From: Syntrophorhabdaceae bacterium
GTDB lineage: Bacteria; Desulfobacterota; Syntrophorhabdia; Syntrophorhabdales; Syntrophorhabdaceae
DNA: 16,408 nucleotides
NCBI GenBank assembly: GCA_026415015.1
Contig: JAOAHW010000136.1
Location: 1-16,408 of the forward strand
Reading direction: 5' to 3'
The position numbers and the translations under genes were made by a program. How positions within the stretch are numbered: position 1 is the first letter of the stretch; each line of letters begins with the position of its first letter. Below the pieces are notes generated by a model. It was not told the DNA's origin, did no database searches, and saw nothing but the letters and a program-made list of their open reading frames with translations. Positions 1 to 6,026 of this stretch are shown one piece after another.

Positions 1-485
1 TCTATGAGGTCTCTGTCTATCTCCATGGGGGCGGCAAACTGGACTGCATCAAGGAGTATCGCCACCCTCTCCTTGCCGTCCATATCTCTCGCAAATATGC
101 CTGTTAGGCCCTTAAGAGGCCCATCCTTCACAATAATCTTATCACCTTTTGATATGGGTTTTTTCTGGATTGTGGCAATGCCGTTTTCAAGCCTTGACTT
201 AATAAACTCTATTAAATCCTCATGTATTGGCACAATCCTGTCACCAAAATGTACAATCGTCTTTACACCTCTTGTATATTTTACAAGATGAAAGTCATCT
301 ATGGCGTCAAATCTTGCGAATATATAACCAGGAAACATCTGTTCTATAACATTGACAAACCTGTTGTCCTTATATTTTCTTAGCCTTAGCTTTGGGGCAA
401 GGGTCTCTATCCCACCTGATGAAAGATTTATCGCTGCCCTATCTTCATTTTTTGGTTTTGTATTTACTACATACCATTTTTTCAT
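1..485 (-). CDS. NusG/RfaH-family transcription antitermination protein (3' end outside window)
   Basis: The first 161 residues are visible and the C-terminus runs off the left edge. The protein begins MKKWYVVNTKPKNEDRA, the usual opening of the NusG N-terminal (NGN) domain. That domain spans about residues 1-105 and includes the conserved MFPGYIFARF segment near 50-59. A KOW motif follows at about 114-146 (GDKIIVKDGPLKGLTGIF). Members of this family bind the RNA polymerase clamp and suppress pausing or couple transcription to translation. The length and divergent N-terminus fit the specialised RfaH/UpxY-type paralogs better than housekeeping NusG, which normally sits between secE and rplK. 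Such paralogs often lie at the head of exopolysaccharide or LPS clusters, so one may follow to the left; this is inference. The ATG at 485 has no Shine-Dalgarno sequence and a promoter-like pair lies almost directly upstream. Confidence 0.85.
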   Translation of the reverse strand, partial: MKKWYVVNTKPKNEDRAAINLSSGGIETLAPKLRLRKYKDNRFVNVIEQMFPGYIFARFDAIDDFHLVKYTRGVKTIVHFGDRIVPIHEDLIEFIKSRLENGIATIQKKPISKGDKIIVKDGPLKGLTGIFARDMDGKERVAILLDAVQFAAPMEIDRDLI

Positions 486-492
486 CGCTGAT

Positions 493-521
493 TTTTTACA
501 ATGAAAAAGAAAAATTATCAA
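493..521 (-). promoter_or_regulatory. Candidate promoter of the nusG-like gene
   Basis: Reading the minus strand, TTGATA (521-516) is followed after 17 bases by TAAAAA (498-493). The -35 matches the sigma-70 consensus at 5 of 6 positions and the -10 at 4 of 6. The start of transcription would fall at about 485-487, that is at or within two bases of the ATG, giving a leaderless or nearly leaderless mRNA. This is consistent with the lack of a Shine-Dalgarno sequence. Confidence 0.4.
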
Positions 522-561
522 GAGAGTTTAGCATGAAAAAACCTTGACAGTTTTACAATGA
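494..561. repeat. 11-bp direct repeat in a divergent promoter region
   Basis: TTTTACAATGA occurs at 494-504 and again, identical, at 551-561, 57 bases apart. The first copy overlaps the proposed -10 of the nusG-like gene. The second lies in the spacer of the proposed promoter of the divergent MBL-fold gene. It could be a regulator binding site, but in an AT-rich gap of 98 bases chance is not excluded. Confidence 0.4.
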
Positions 562-573
562 TTTTATTAATAT
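544..573 (+). promoter_or_regulatory. Candidate promoter of the MBL-fold gene
   Basis: A perfect TTGACA (544-549) is followed after 18 bases by TAATAT (568-573, 4 of 6 to consensus). Transcription would start near 579-581, only 3-5 bases before the ATG at 584. No Shine-Dalgarno sequence precedes that ATG, so a leaderless-type mRNA is predicted. A TATAAT at 580-585 overlaps the start codon and is 30 bases from the -35, so it cannot be its partner. Confidence 0.45.
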
Positions 574-583
574 TCAAACTATA

Positions 584-1348
584 ATGAAAATTGAAATATT
601 GGGTTGCTATGGAAATTCAATAGGGGATTTCAAGACTACATCTTTTCTCATCGATGATTCGATCCTCCTTGATGCAGGAACAGTGACTGATGTCTTAAAT
701 GATGAACGTTTAAAAAAGATAAGCAATATCATTATAACCCACACACATCTTGATCATATAAAAGACCTTGTTTTCCTTGTGGATGAGTTAGTTATGATGG
801 GTAGATATAACATTGAGCTTATAAGTGTAAAACAGGTTCTTGACATTATTTCCAATAACCTTTTTAATAACCTCCTCTGGCCAGATTTTACTGTAATACC
901 ATCTTATGATAATGCTGTTATAAAACCTCGTGAGATTAAATTAAATGAATATACACAGATAAATGACATAACTGTTAAGCCCATTCTTATGACCCATACT
1001 GTCTATTGTGTTGGATATGTTGTTAAAAATAATGACCGGGGGTTTATGTTCACCTCTGACACAGGCCCTACGAAGGCATTCTGGGAGACTGCCCAACAAG
1101 AAAAAGGCATAGATTTTATAATTGCAGATGTCTCATTTCCTAATCGCATGGGTGAACTTGCAAGGATATCAGGTCATATGACCCTTGATATCCTCATGGA
1201 CCACTTAAAAAGATATAATCTCGAGAAAAAACCCATCTTCATAACACATATAAAACCCATTTTCCTTGAAGAGATAATACATGAACTATCACAGCTTGGT
1301 AAGCCTAATATAAGGCCCCTTATCCAGGGAGAGACAATTCATTTATGA
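584..1348 (+). CDS. Metallo-beta-lactamase-fold hydrolase, class II cyclic-nucleotide phosphodiesterase-like
   Basis: The protein has 254 residues and the MBL fold throughout. The metal-binding signature THTHLDH lies at 52-58 (His53, His55, Asp57, His58). Further metal-ligand candidates are His138 in MTHTVYCVGY, Asp159 in TSDTGPT, and His222 in ITHIKP. The set HxHLDH, H-T-V-x-C-V-G, S-D-T-G-P-T, SFPN near 184-187 and SGHMT near 196-200 resembles class II 3',5'-cyclic-nucleotide phosphodiesterases (CpdP/PDE1 type), so hydrolysis of cAMP or a similar phosphodiester is likely but not proven by sequence. There is no signal peptide, so it should be cytoplasmic. The ATG at 584 fits the family's usual N-terminus (MKIEILGCYG) although no Shine-Dalgarno sequence precedes it. 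It is followed after 33 bases by an ompH-like gene on the same strand. A more general MBL hydrolase function is the main alternative. Confidence 0.82.
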   Translation: MKIEILGCYGNSIGDFKTTSFLIDDSILLDAGTVTDVLNDERLKKISNIIITHTHLDHIKDLVFLVDELVMMGRYNIELISVKQVLDIISNNLFNNLLWPDFTVIPSYDNAVIKPREIKLNEYTQINDITVKPILMTHTVYCVGYVVKNNDRGFMFTSDTGPTKAFWETAQQEKGIDFIIADVSFPNRMGELARISGHMTLDILMDHLKRYNLEKKPIFITHIKPIFLEEIIHELSQLGKPNIRPLIQGETIHL

Positions 1349-1381
1349 AAAAACACTATTTTTTATAAGGAGTTTTTAAAA

Positions 1382-1930
1382 ATGGATAACAAAAAATACT
1401 CAATCAAAAAATTAGCGCTCAATATTTTATTACTGATGTTTTTGTTCATCACCCTCTATCTTGCTGGTAGCGGCTCTCAAGTTCATGCACAAAGTATGAA
1501 GATAGGGGTATTTGACCTCCAGAAGATTATCAGGGACTCAAAGACCATTGAGGGATACAGGCAGGAGATAGTAAAAAGCCTTGAAGAAAAAGTAAAACCC
1601 ATAAGGACAAAGGAAGAGTCATTGAAAAATTTGGAAGATAAGCTCCGCAGACAATTACAGACATTGACCCTCGATGAAAGAAGAGATCTTGAAGACAAAA
1701 TCGCCAATGAGGTCAAAGAGATAAACAGGATGAAGGAAGACCTGGATATTGCCATAAGAAAGATGGATAGAGATCTAACCCAAAAGGCCTTTAAAGAGAT
1801 TGATGCTATAGTAAAAAATATTGCCATGAAAGAAAACTATGCAGTTATTTTTGAAAAAAGCAGAGCCGGTATAGCCTTCTCTATTGAGGCAATAGACATT
1901 ACAAAAAAGATACTGGAACAGATAAAATAA
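1382..1930 (+). CDS. OmpH/Skp-family periplasmic chaperone
   Basis: The protein has 182 residues. Residues 1-36 form a signal peptide: a lysine-rich start, a hydrophobic stretch at about 11-28, and a probable cleavage after VHA. The mature protein opens with IGVFDLQKIIRDSKTIEGYR (41-60), the conserved Skp/OmpH N-terminal strand and first helix. A long charged coiled coil follows at about 60-140, rich in Glu and Lys, and a return strand (YAVIFEKS) lies at 153-160. Skp forms trimers that hold unfolded outer-membrane proteins in the periplasm on their way to the BAM complex. A good Shine-Dalgarno sequence, AAGGAG (1367-1372), lies 9 bases before the ATG. It probably shares a transcript with the MBL-fold gene upstream. 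The usual neighbours bamA, lpxD and fabZ are absent, so it may be a second copy. It is convergent with the next gene, 14 bases away. Confidence 0.85.
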   Translation: MDNKKYSIKKLALNILLLMFLFITLYLAGSGSQVHAQSMKIGVFDLQKIIRDSKTIEGYRQEIVKSLEEKVKPIRTKEESLKNLEDKLRRQLQTLTLDERRDLEDKIANEVKEINRMKEDLDIAIRKMDRDLTQKAFKEIDAIVKNIAMKENYAVIFEKSRAGIAFSIEAIDITKKILEQIK

Positions 1931-1944
1931 GAGCAAAACTGTTT

Positions 1945-3627
1945 TTAATCTTCCTGTTTTCTGAACCTAAAAAGTGCTAATCTTTCCTCTTTTTCCTTTT
2001 GTTTTTTCTCCACAATGATAGGTTCAAGTGAGATGCATCCTCTATTATCCTTTAGTGCATCAAGATTTTTCATATCTGCAATCACGAGGCCATCAGGGTG
2101 TGTTTTTCTGAATTCCATTAAATCTTCTTTTGTGTGAATCTCCTTTATCCTGCCCATATTGAGATAGAATATGACAGATGAAGAAATATCCTTGAATATG
2201 ACTACCTTTTCCTTATCTATGGTTTTTATGGCCTCTTTTGCCTCCAATGAAAAGACCTTCAAGCTACCCCTTTGTTTTTCTGTAATAGCCATGCCAGTAT
2301 TAAAGATCCACACCTCAAAAATAAAAAAAGTCAGAAAAAGCAGGACAAGACCTTTTTTCTTCTTATCTCTGTAGAAAAAAAATATCGATGTAATACCAGC
2401 TAAAACAAGAAAAGGGGGCAGAAAAATCTGGGATATATGCCTTAGGTCATCCATCTTTAGATAGGCATATGCCAAAGCTATACCTGAAAGGGAGATGAGT
2501 AACGCACTCAATATCGATGCAGCCTTTAACACATAAGAGGATGTGCCCTCAAGCCAGTCTTTAATCATCTTTCCAACAATAATCATAAGCCCTGGAATAA
2601 GGGGCAGTATATAATAGCTTCGCCTTGAACCAGAGAGGAGAAAAAATATAAAAATCCCAGATGAGACAAGTATTATGTATCTTCCTGACCACTCCCTCCA
2701 TAAGTTCTTTATTCTAAAAAAAGATGCAGCAACCAAAATTGTCCAGGGGAGAGTAAAGACAGCGATATGTTTTATATAAGCATAGGCTGGCTCTATATGG
2801 TCAAAGGGTCTAAAGAATCGCTCTATATTTTCTCTCCACATAAGCCGAACTGACTCCCATGAGCCTGTTATCCAGACAGGTAAAAAAAGAAGAATAAAAA
2901 AAACACCTACACCTATAGATATAGAAGTCATACCTCTCCATGACGCAACCCATCTGAATTGTTTAAGAAATTCTTCTTTTACGTTTTTATAAAAAAGCCC
3001 CCTCTGTTGGAGATTAATAAGCAATAAAATAAAGCTATAGAAACAAATAGAAAAAAAGACTACAGAGGCTCCCGCAGGACCTTTAAAAAAAGAGCTTATT
3101 GCCCCAGCAATATATATAGCCATGAGATTTAAAAAACGACCTTCAATGCCTCCTGTTGTGAAAAACAGGAACATAATCCAAATAAAGAGCAGATTAAACA
3201 TATCAGCTGATCCATGTCTTGCCCAGAAAAGAAACATAACCGTGGTTAAAAGAAGTATACCTGATATAAAACCAGTCTTAGAATCAAAGAGCCTCTTGCC
3301 TATTAAAAACACTATAATACATGCGAGGATACCTGATAGCGCACTGGGCATACGCACTGCTGATTCTGTAACACCACTTTTCAGGGAAAAAGGTATAATA
3401 ACCCAATAACTTAGAAGGGGCTTGTCAAAATATACCATCCCGTTTATTGTGGGCAGAAAATAATTGCCTGACTCCATCATCTCCCTTGCAATGACTGCCC
3501 ACCTACCCTCAGAGCCCCACAGGGACCTTATTGATAGACCAGGTAGCATCATCAGACACCCGAGCCCTATAAGCATCCATAGGTATAGCCAATCTTTTTT
3601 TAACCAATTTTTATTATTTTCTTTCAT
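1945..3627 (-). CDS. Glycosyltransferase family 39 (ArnT/PMT-like) integral membrane protein
   Basis: From the chosen ATG the protein has 560 residues. A first membrane helix (about 13-31) is followed by a large extracytoplasmic loop with GSEGRWAVIAREM (38-50) and YFDKPLLSYW (66-75), then about ten further hydrophobic segments to roughly residue 450, and a soluble C-terminal domain. This is the layout of ArnT/PMT-type enzymes, which move a sugar from a polyprenyl-phosphate donor onto lipid A, protein or another acceptor on the outer face of the inner membrane. Where ArnT has the acidic pair D-E in its first loop, this protein has S-E (Glu40 kept). The donor and acceptor cannot be read from the sequence. 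An upstream TTG at 3648 would add seven residues but has no Shine-Dalgarno sequence. The ATG at 3627 is preceded by AAAAGG at short spacing and is preferred. Confidence 0.82.
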   Translation of the reverse strand: MKENNKNWLKKDWLYLWMLIGLGCLMMLPGLSIRSLWGSEGRWAVIAREMMESGNYFLPTINGMVYFDKPLLSYWVIIPFSLKSGVTESAVRMPSALSGILACIIVFLIGKRLFDSKTGFISGILLLTTVMFLFWARHGSADMFNLLFIWIMFLFFTTGGIEGRFLNLMAIYIAGAISSFFKGPAGASVVFFSICFYSFILLLINLQQRGLFYKNVKEEFLKQFRWVASWRGMTSISIGVGVFFILLFLPVWITGSWESVRLMWRENIERFFRPFDHIEPAYAYIKHIAVFTLPWTILVAASFFRIKNLWREWSGRYIILVSSGIFIFFLLSGSRRSYYILPLIPGLMIIVGKMIKDWLEGTSSYVLKAASILSALLISLSGIALAYAYLKMDDLRHISQIFLPPFLVLAGITSIFFFYRDKKKKGLVLLFLTFFIFEVWIFNTGMAITEKQRGSLKVFSLEAKEAIKTIDKEKVVIFKDISSSVIFYLNMGRIKEIHTKEDLMEFRKTHPDGLVIADMKNLDALKDNRGCISLEPIIVEKKQKEKEERLALFRFRKQED

Positions 3628-3788
3628 TGACCTTTTATGCAATTTCAATAATTTTGTTCATAAGTTGTATGCATCTTTATCAAAAAACAGCTATTTAAAA
3701 AACTCGAATCATTAAAGCATTTTTTCAGAGGAACCTCAAGGCCTCAATTAGCCACAGATAACCCCAGATGATGAAGATAAAGGTATTG

Positions 3789-3837
3789 TCTCCTACCTGT
3801 CCTCGAATAATCTCATCAACAATATGAGAGCAGGAGA
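3789..3837. repeat. Nested inverted repeats upstream of ampG
   Basis: TCTCAT (3811-3816) pairs perfectly with ATGAGA (3824-3829) across a 7-base loop. Outside it, TCTCCT (3789-3794) pairs with AGGAGA (3832-3837). There is no run of T, so it is not an intrinsic terminator. It may be an operator, an RNA structure or a repeat relic. Confidence 0.35.
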
Positions 3838-3850
3838 TGAATTGAGACCT

Positions 3851-3878
3851 TTGCGAAATCTTTAAATTTCTTTATATA
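3851..3878 (+). promoter_or_regulatory. Weak candidate promoter of ampG
   Basis: TTGCGA (3851-3856) and TATATA (3873-3878) are separated by 16 bases, each 4-5 of 6 to the sigma-70 consensus. This would give a leader of about 25 bases without a Shine-Dalgarno sequence. An alternative pair, TTTATA (3871-3876) and TAAACT (3894-3899) with 17 bases between, would give a nearly leaderless message. Confidence 0.25.
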
Positions 3879-3910
3879 TACCCTTTAATCTGCTAAACTT
3901 CTGCAGATTC

Positions 3911-5188
3911 ATGGTTCACTCAGAGGATACAAAACAGAAAACAGGTAAAGGAAAATGGAGGCAAATATTTAATAATAGACGGGTTGCAGTTATGGTACTC
4001 CTTGGTTTTTCTTCAGGTCTGCCGTTGCCCCTTACCTCAGGTACACTCCAGGCATGGCTTACAGTTGCCGGTGTAGACCTGAGAATCATAGGTATATTCT
4101 CTCTTGTCTCGATTCCCTATACCATTAAGTTTTTATGGTCTCCACTTATGGATAGGTTTGTACCTCCCTGGCTCGGAAGGCGTAGAGGTTGGATATTACC
4201 CATCCAGATAATACTCATGGTGTCAATAGGTCTAATGGGTTTCATATCCCCTGAGTATGCACCATTTTTTCTTGCCTCAATGACGTTTTTTATAGCATTT
4301 ACCTCTGCCTCTCAGGATATTGTTATAGATGCCTATAGAACTGATATACTACAAGATAGGGAAAGGGGCATAGGTGCTGCCACATTTATTATGGGATACC
4401 GTATTGCCATGCTTGTGGCAGGGGCAGTAGCACTTATATTATCTCAGATAATAGGCTGGCAAAAGACATATATTTTAATGGCTATCCTTATGATAATTGG
4501 TATCATAGGGACATATGTAGGTAGAGAGCCTGATTCGCAGATAAAGCCCCCTAAAAGCATGGAAGAGGCAATATGGGGACCACTGAAGGATTTCTTTACA
4601 AGGAAAAATGCCATAATAATACTACTACTCATAATCCTCTATAAGCTCGGTGATGCCTATGCCGGTGCATTGACCACTGCATTCCTCATAAGGGGGGTTA
4701 ATTTTTCACCTGCCGAGGTGGGGACAATAAATAAAGGTATGGGTCTTATAGCAACTATTGTGGGTGCCATGTTCGGTGGTGCCCTCATGGTGAGGCTTGG
4801 TCTATATAGGTCACTTATGTTTTTTGGTATCCTCCAGATGGTGTCAAATCTCTCTTTTATGGTCCTTGCCTTAACAGGAAAGAACTACCCTGTTATGGTC
4901 TCTGCCATAGCATTTGAAAATATCACAGGTGGTATGGGCTCTGCGGCATTTCTTGCCTTTGTCATGGCCATATGCAACAAGCGTTACAGTGCCACCCAAT
5001 ATGCCCTTCTTTCATCCCTTGCGGCATTGGGAAGGGTTTTTATCTCACCTACATCAGGTTATGTTGTTGAGGCCACAGGTTGGGCTATATTTTTTCTATT
5101 TACAACCATAACAGCTATTCCAGGTCTTGTTTTATTATGGATACTCAGGGGTATCATCAACAGTATTGAAAATAATAGATCAGCGTAA
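3911..5188 (+). CDS. ampG: AmpG-family muropeptide permease (MFS transporter)
   Basis: The protein has 425 residues with about twelve hydrophobic helices, somewhat shorter than the 491-residue E. coli AmpG. Family motifs are clear: GFSSGLPLPLTSGTLQAWLT at 32-51 in helix 1, DRFVPPWLGRRRGW at 81-94 in the helix 2-3 loop, and SASQDIVIDAYRTDIL at 132-147. AmpG uses the proton gradient to import N-acetylglucosamine-anhydro-muropeptides from the periplasm for cell-wall recycling; in many bacteria this also feeds AmpR-controlled beta-lactamase induction. No ampD, nagZ or ampR is nearby. The ATG at 3911 has no Shine-Dalgarno sequence, but starting at the next in-frame ATG (residue 28) would cut into the conserved N-terminus, and no in-frame GTG or TTG lies between. 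It converges with the next gene, 7 bases away. Confidence 0.9.
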   Translation: MVHSEDTKQKTGKGKWRQIFNNRRVAVMVLLGFSSGLPLPLTSGTLQAWLTVAGVDLRIIGIFSLVSIPYTIKFLWSPLMDRFVPPWLGRRRGWILPIQIILMVSIGLMGFISPEYAPFFLASMTFFIAFTSASQDIVIDAYRTDILQDRERGIGAATFIMGYRIAMLVAGAVALILSQIIGWQKTYILMAILMIIGIIGTYVGREPDSQIKPPKSMEEAIWGPLKDFFTRKNAIIILLLIILYKLGDAYAGALTTAFLIRGVNFSPAEVGTINKGMGLIATIVGAMFGGALMVRLGLYRSLMFFGILQMVSNLSFMVLALTGKNYPVMVSAIAFENITGGMGSAAFLAFVMAICNKRYSATQYALLSSLAALGRVFISPTSGYVVEATGWAIFFLFTTITAIPGLVLLWILRGIINSIENNRSA

Positions 5189-5195
5189 AATACTT

Positions 5196-5519
5196 CTAAT
5201 CAGAGAAATTAAAGTCACCAAGACGCCTTTCAAAGGTAAAATTGCCTGGTTTTACAAGCAGTTCATTCATCACTGTATTAAATCCACCGCTAAATGCCAC
5301 AAAAGGAAGTGATATAATAAAACCTGCTGTGCCAATGGTGCATGCAACTATACCAAGGGGGCGCATTATCAAAAGGTCTGCCATTATAAGGGTACCGCTG
5401 GGGTTATACTGATTACTACCTTGTGTTGCTATTGCCTGAGAGGTTTGACTGTATAAAGGAGTGGATAGAAAAACAAACAAAAGACATAAAGACAATATAC
5501 ATGAGGTTATCTTTTTCAT
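5196..5519 (-). CDS. Small exported or membrane protein of unknown function
   Basis: The protein has 107 residues. Residues 1-24 look like a signal peptide (MKKITSC, hydrophobic stretch, then PLYSQ). A low-complexity polar part (25-42) leads into a conserved-looking block at 46-101. This block contains ADLLIMRPLG, a hydrophobic segment with glycines at 57-77, LPFVAFSGG, and LVKPGNFTFERRLGDF. I recall small proteins with the same RPLG...LPF...P..FTF.R.LG pattern in other diderm bacteria, with no known function. The hydrophobic segment could be one membrane helix, placing the protein in the inner membrane with both ends short. The ATG at 5519 has a good Shine-Dalgarno sequence (GAGGGG, 5526-5531, spacing 6) and an upstream TATAAT, so it is a real expressed gene. 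It is convergent with ampG and divergent from rpsT. Confidence 0.75.
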   Translation of the reverse strand: MKKITSCILSLCLLFVFLSTPLYSQTSQAIATQGSNQYNPSGTLIMADLLIMRPLGIVACTIGTAGFIISLPFVAFSGGFNTVMNELLVKPGNFTFERRLGDFNFSD

Positions 5520-5564
5520 TTTTTACCCCTCTTTTTTTATTAAAAAAAATCCATAACAAAGTCT

Positions 5565-5592
5565 ATTATACAAACACAATCATGTCAAACAA
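5565..5592 (-). promoter_or_regulatory. Candidate promoter of the small exported protein gene
   Basis: On the minus strand a perfect TATAAT (5570-5565) lies 16 bases after TTGTTT (5592-5587). A TTGACA also occurs at 5588-5583, but it is only 12 bases from the -10, too close to be its partner. Transcription would start near 5558, giving a leader of about 39 bases that carries the GAGGGG ribosome binding site. Confidence 0.45.
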
Positions 5593-5651
5593 TCTTTTTA
5601 AACTACTGTCAATGAAATTTTTATGACTTTCTAAAAGGCCTCATTTTATAA

Positions 5652-5680
5652 TTGACTTTAAAGCCTGTTAATGTTAAAAA
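5652..5680 (+). promoter_or_regulatory. Candidate promoter of rpsT
   Basis: TTGACT (5652-5657) and TAAAAA (5675-5680) are separated by 17 bases. A TG one base before the -10 (5672-5673) makes it an extended -10. Transcription would start near 5687, giving a leader of about 20 bases that carries the ribosome binding site. Confidence 0.45.
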
Positions 5681-5694
5681 AAAGGAAATATTTC

Positions 5695-5700
5695 AGGAGG
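5695..5700 (+). promoter_or_regulatory. Ribosome binding site that fixes the TTG start of rpsT
   Basis: AGGAGG, a full match to the Shine-Dalgarno consensus, lies 7 bases before TTG at 5708. No ATG or GTG suits the S20 N-terminus, so this site decides the start. Confidence 0.8.
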
Positions 5701-5707
5701 GTAGCGT

Positions 5708-5998
5708 TTGAGAAAAAATAAATCTGCAATAAAAAGGGCAAGACAGGCAGAGGAAAGACGCCTGAGAAATTCCCATGTCAAATCAACAATGAAGACATAT
5801 ATAAAGAAGGTTACAACAGCCATAGGTAACAAAGAGATAGACCAGATACAGGAAGGCCTGAAAAAGGCTATATCATATATAGATAAAACAGCCTCAAAGG
5901 GTGTTATACATAGAAAAAACGCCTCAAGAAAGATATCAAGACTTACAAAGAGGGTAAACAAAATCCTTACAACAAAAGGCCAGCAGCATCAGGCATAA
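5708..5998 (+). CDS. rpsT: 30S ribosomal protein S20
   Basis: The protein has 96 residues, very basic, mostly helical, and of the usual S20 length (about 85-95). The N-terminal signature NKSAIKRARQAEERRLRN (4-21) matches the S20 family, and the second conserved basic part is IHRKNASRKISRLTKRVNKI (67-86). S20 binds 16S rRNA early in 30S assembly, contacting helix 44 and the 5' domain. Translation starts at TTG, as also known for E. coli rpsT, where the weak start takes part in autoregulation; whether that happens here is inference. Tandem stops TAATAA end the gene. It converges with lptE, 28 bases away. In several related genomes rpsT follows leuS-lptE-holA on the same strand, but here it is opposed and holA is missing. 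Confidence 0.95.
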   Translation: MRKNKSAIKRARQAEERRLRNSHVKSTMKTYIKKVTTAIGNKEIDQIQEGLKKAISYIDKTASKGVIHRKNASRKISRLTKRVNKILTTKGQQHQA

Positions 5999-6026
5999 TA
6001 AGGTTGAAGGGTTGTTTATTAATCTC

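Larger units (their letters stand above)
3649..3910. other. Intergenic gap between divergent GT39 and ampG; no gene seen
   Basis: No convincing reading frame or RNA gene is visible here. The gap holds an imperfect tandem of a CCACAGATAAC-like unit (about 3752-3772), nested inverted repeats (3789-3837), and a motif at 3844-3859 that resembles the tip of an IS5-type element. A weak promoter for the glycosyltransferase may lie at 3657-3683 on the minus strand (TTGATA, 15 bases, TATGAA). Confidence 0.5.

Noticed and set aside
4..291. Plus-strand open frame at the left edge
   Set aside because: It lies antisense to the nusG-like gene, has no ribosome binding site and no recognisable motif; the minus-strand protein explains the region.
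580..585. TATAAT overlapping the MBL gene start as a -10 box
   Set aside because: It is 30 bases from the TTGACA and overlaps the ATG; transcripts from it would lack the start codon.
3628..3648. TTG start adding seven residues to the glycosyltransferase
   Set aside because: No Shine-Dalgarno sequence precedes it, and the added residues carry no family feature. It cannot be fully excluded.
5583..5588. TTGACA on the minus strand as the -35 partner of TATAAT at 5565-5570
   Set aside because: The spacer would be only 12 bases, too short for sigma-70.
5996..6021. TAATAA...TTATTA inverted repeat after rpsT as a terminator
   Set aside because: The stem is six A-T pairs with a loop of 14 bases and no T run, too weak for an intrinsic terminator.
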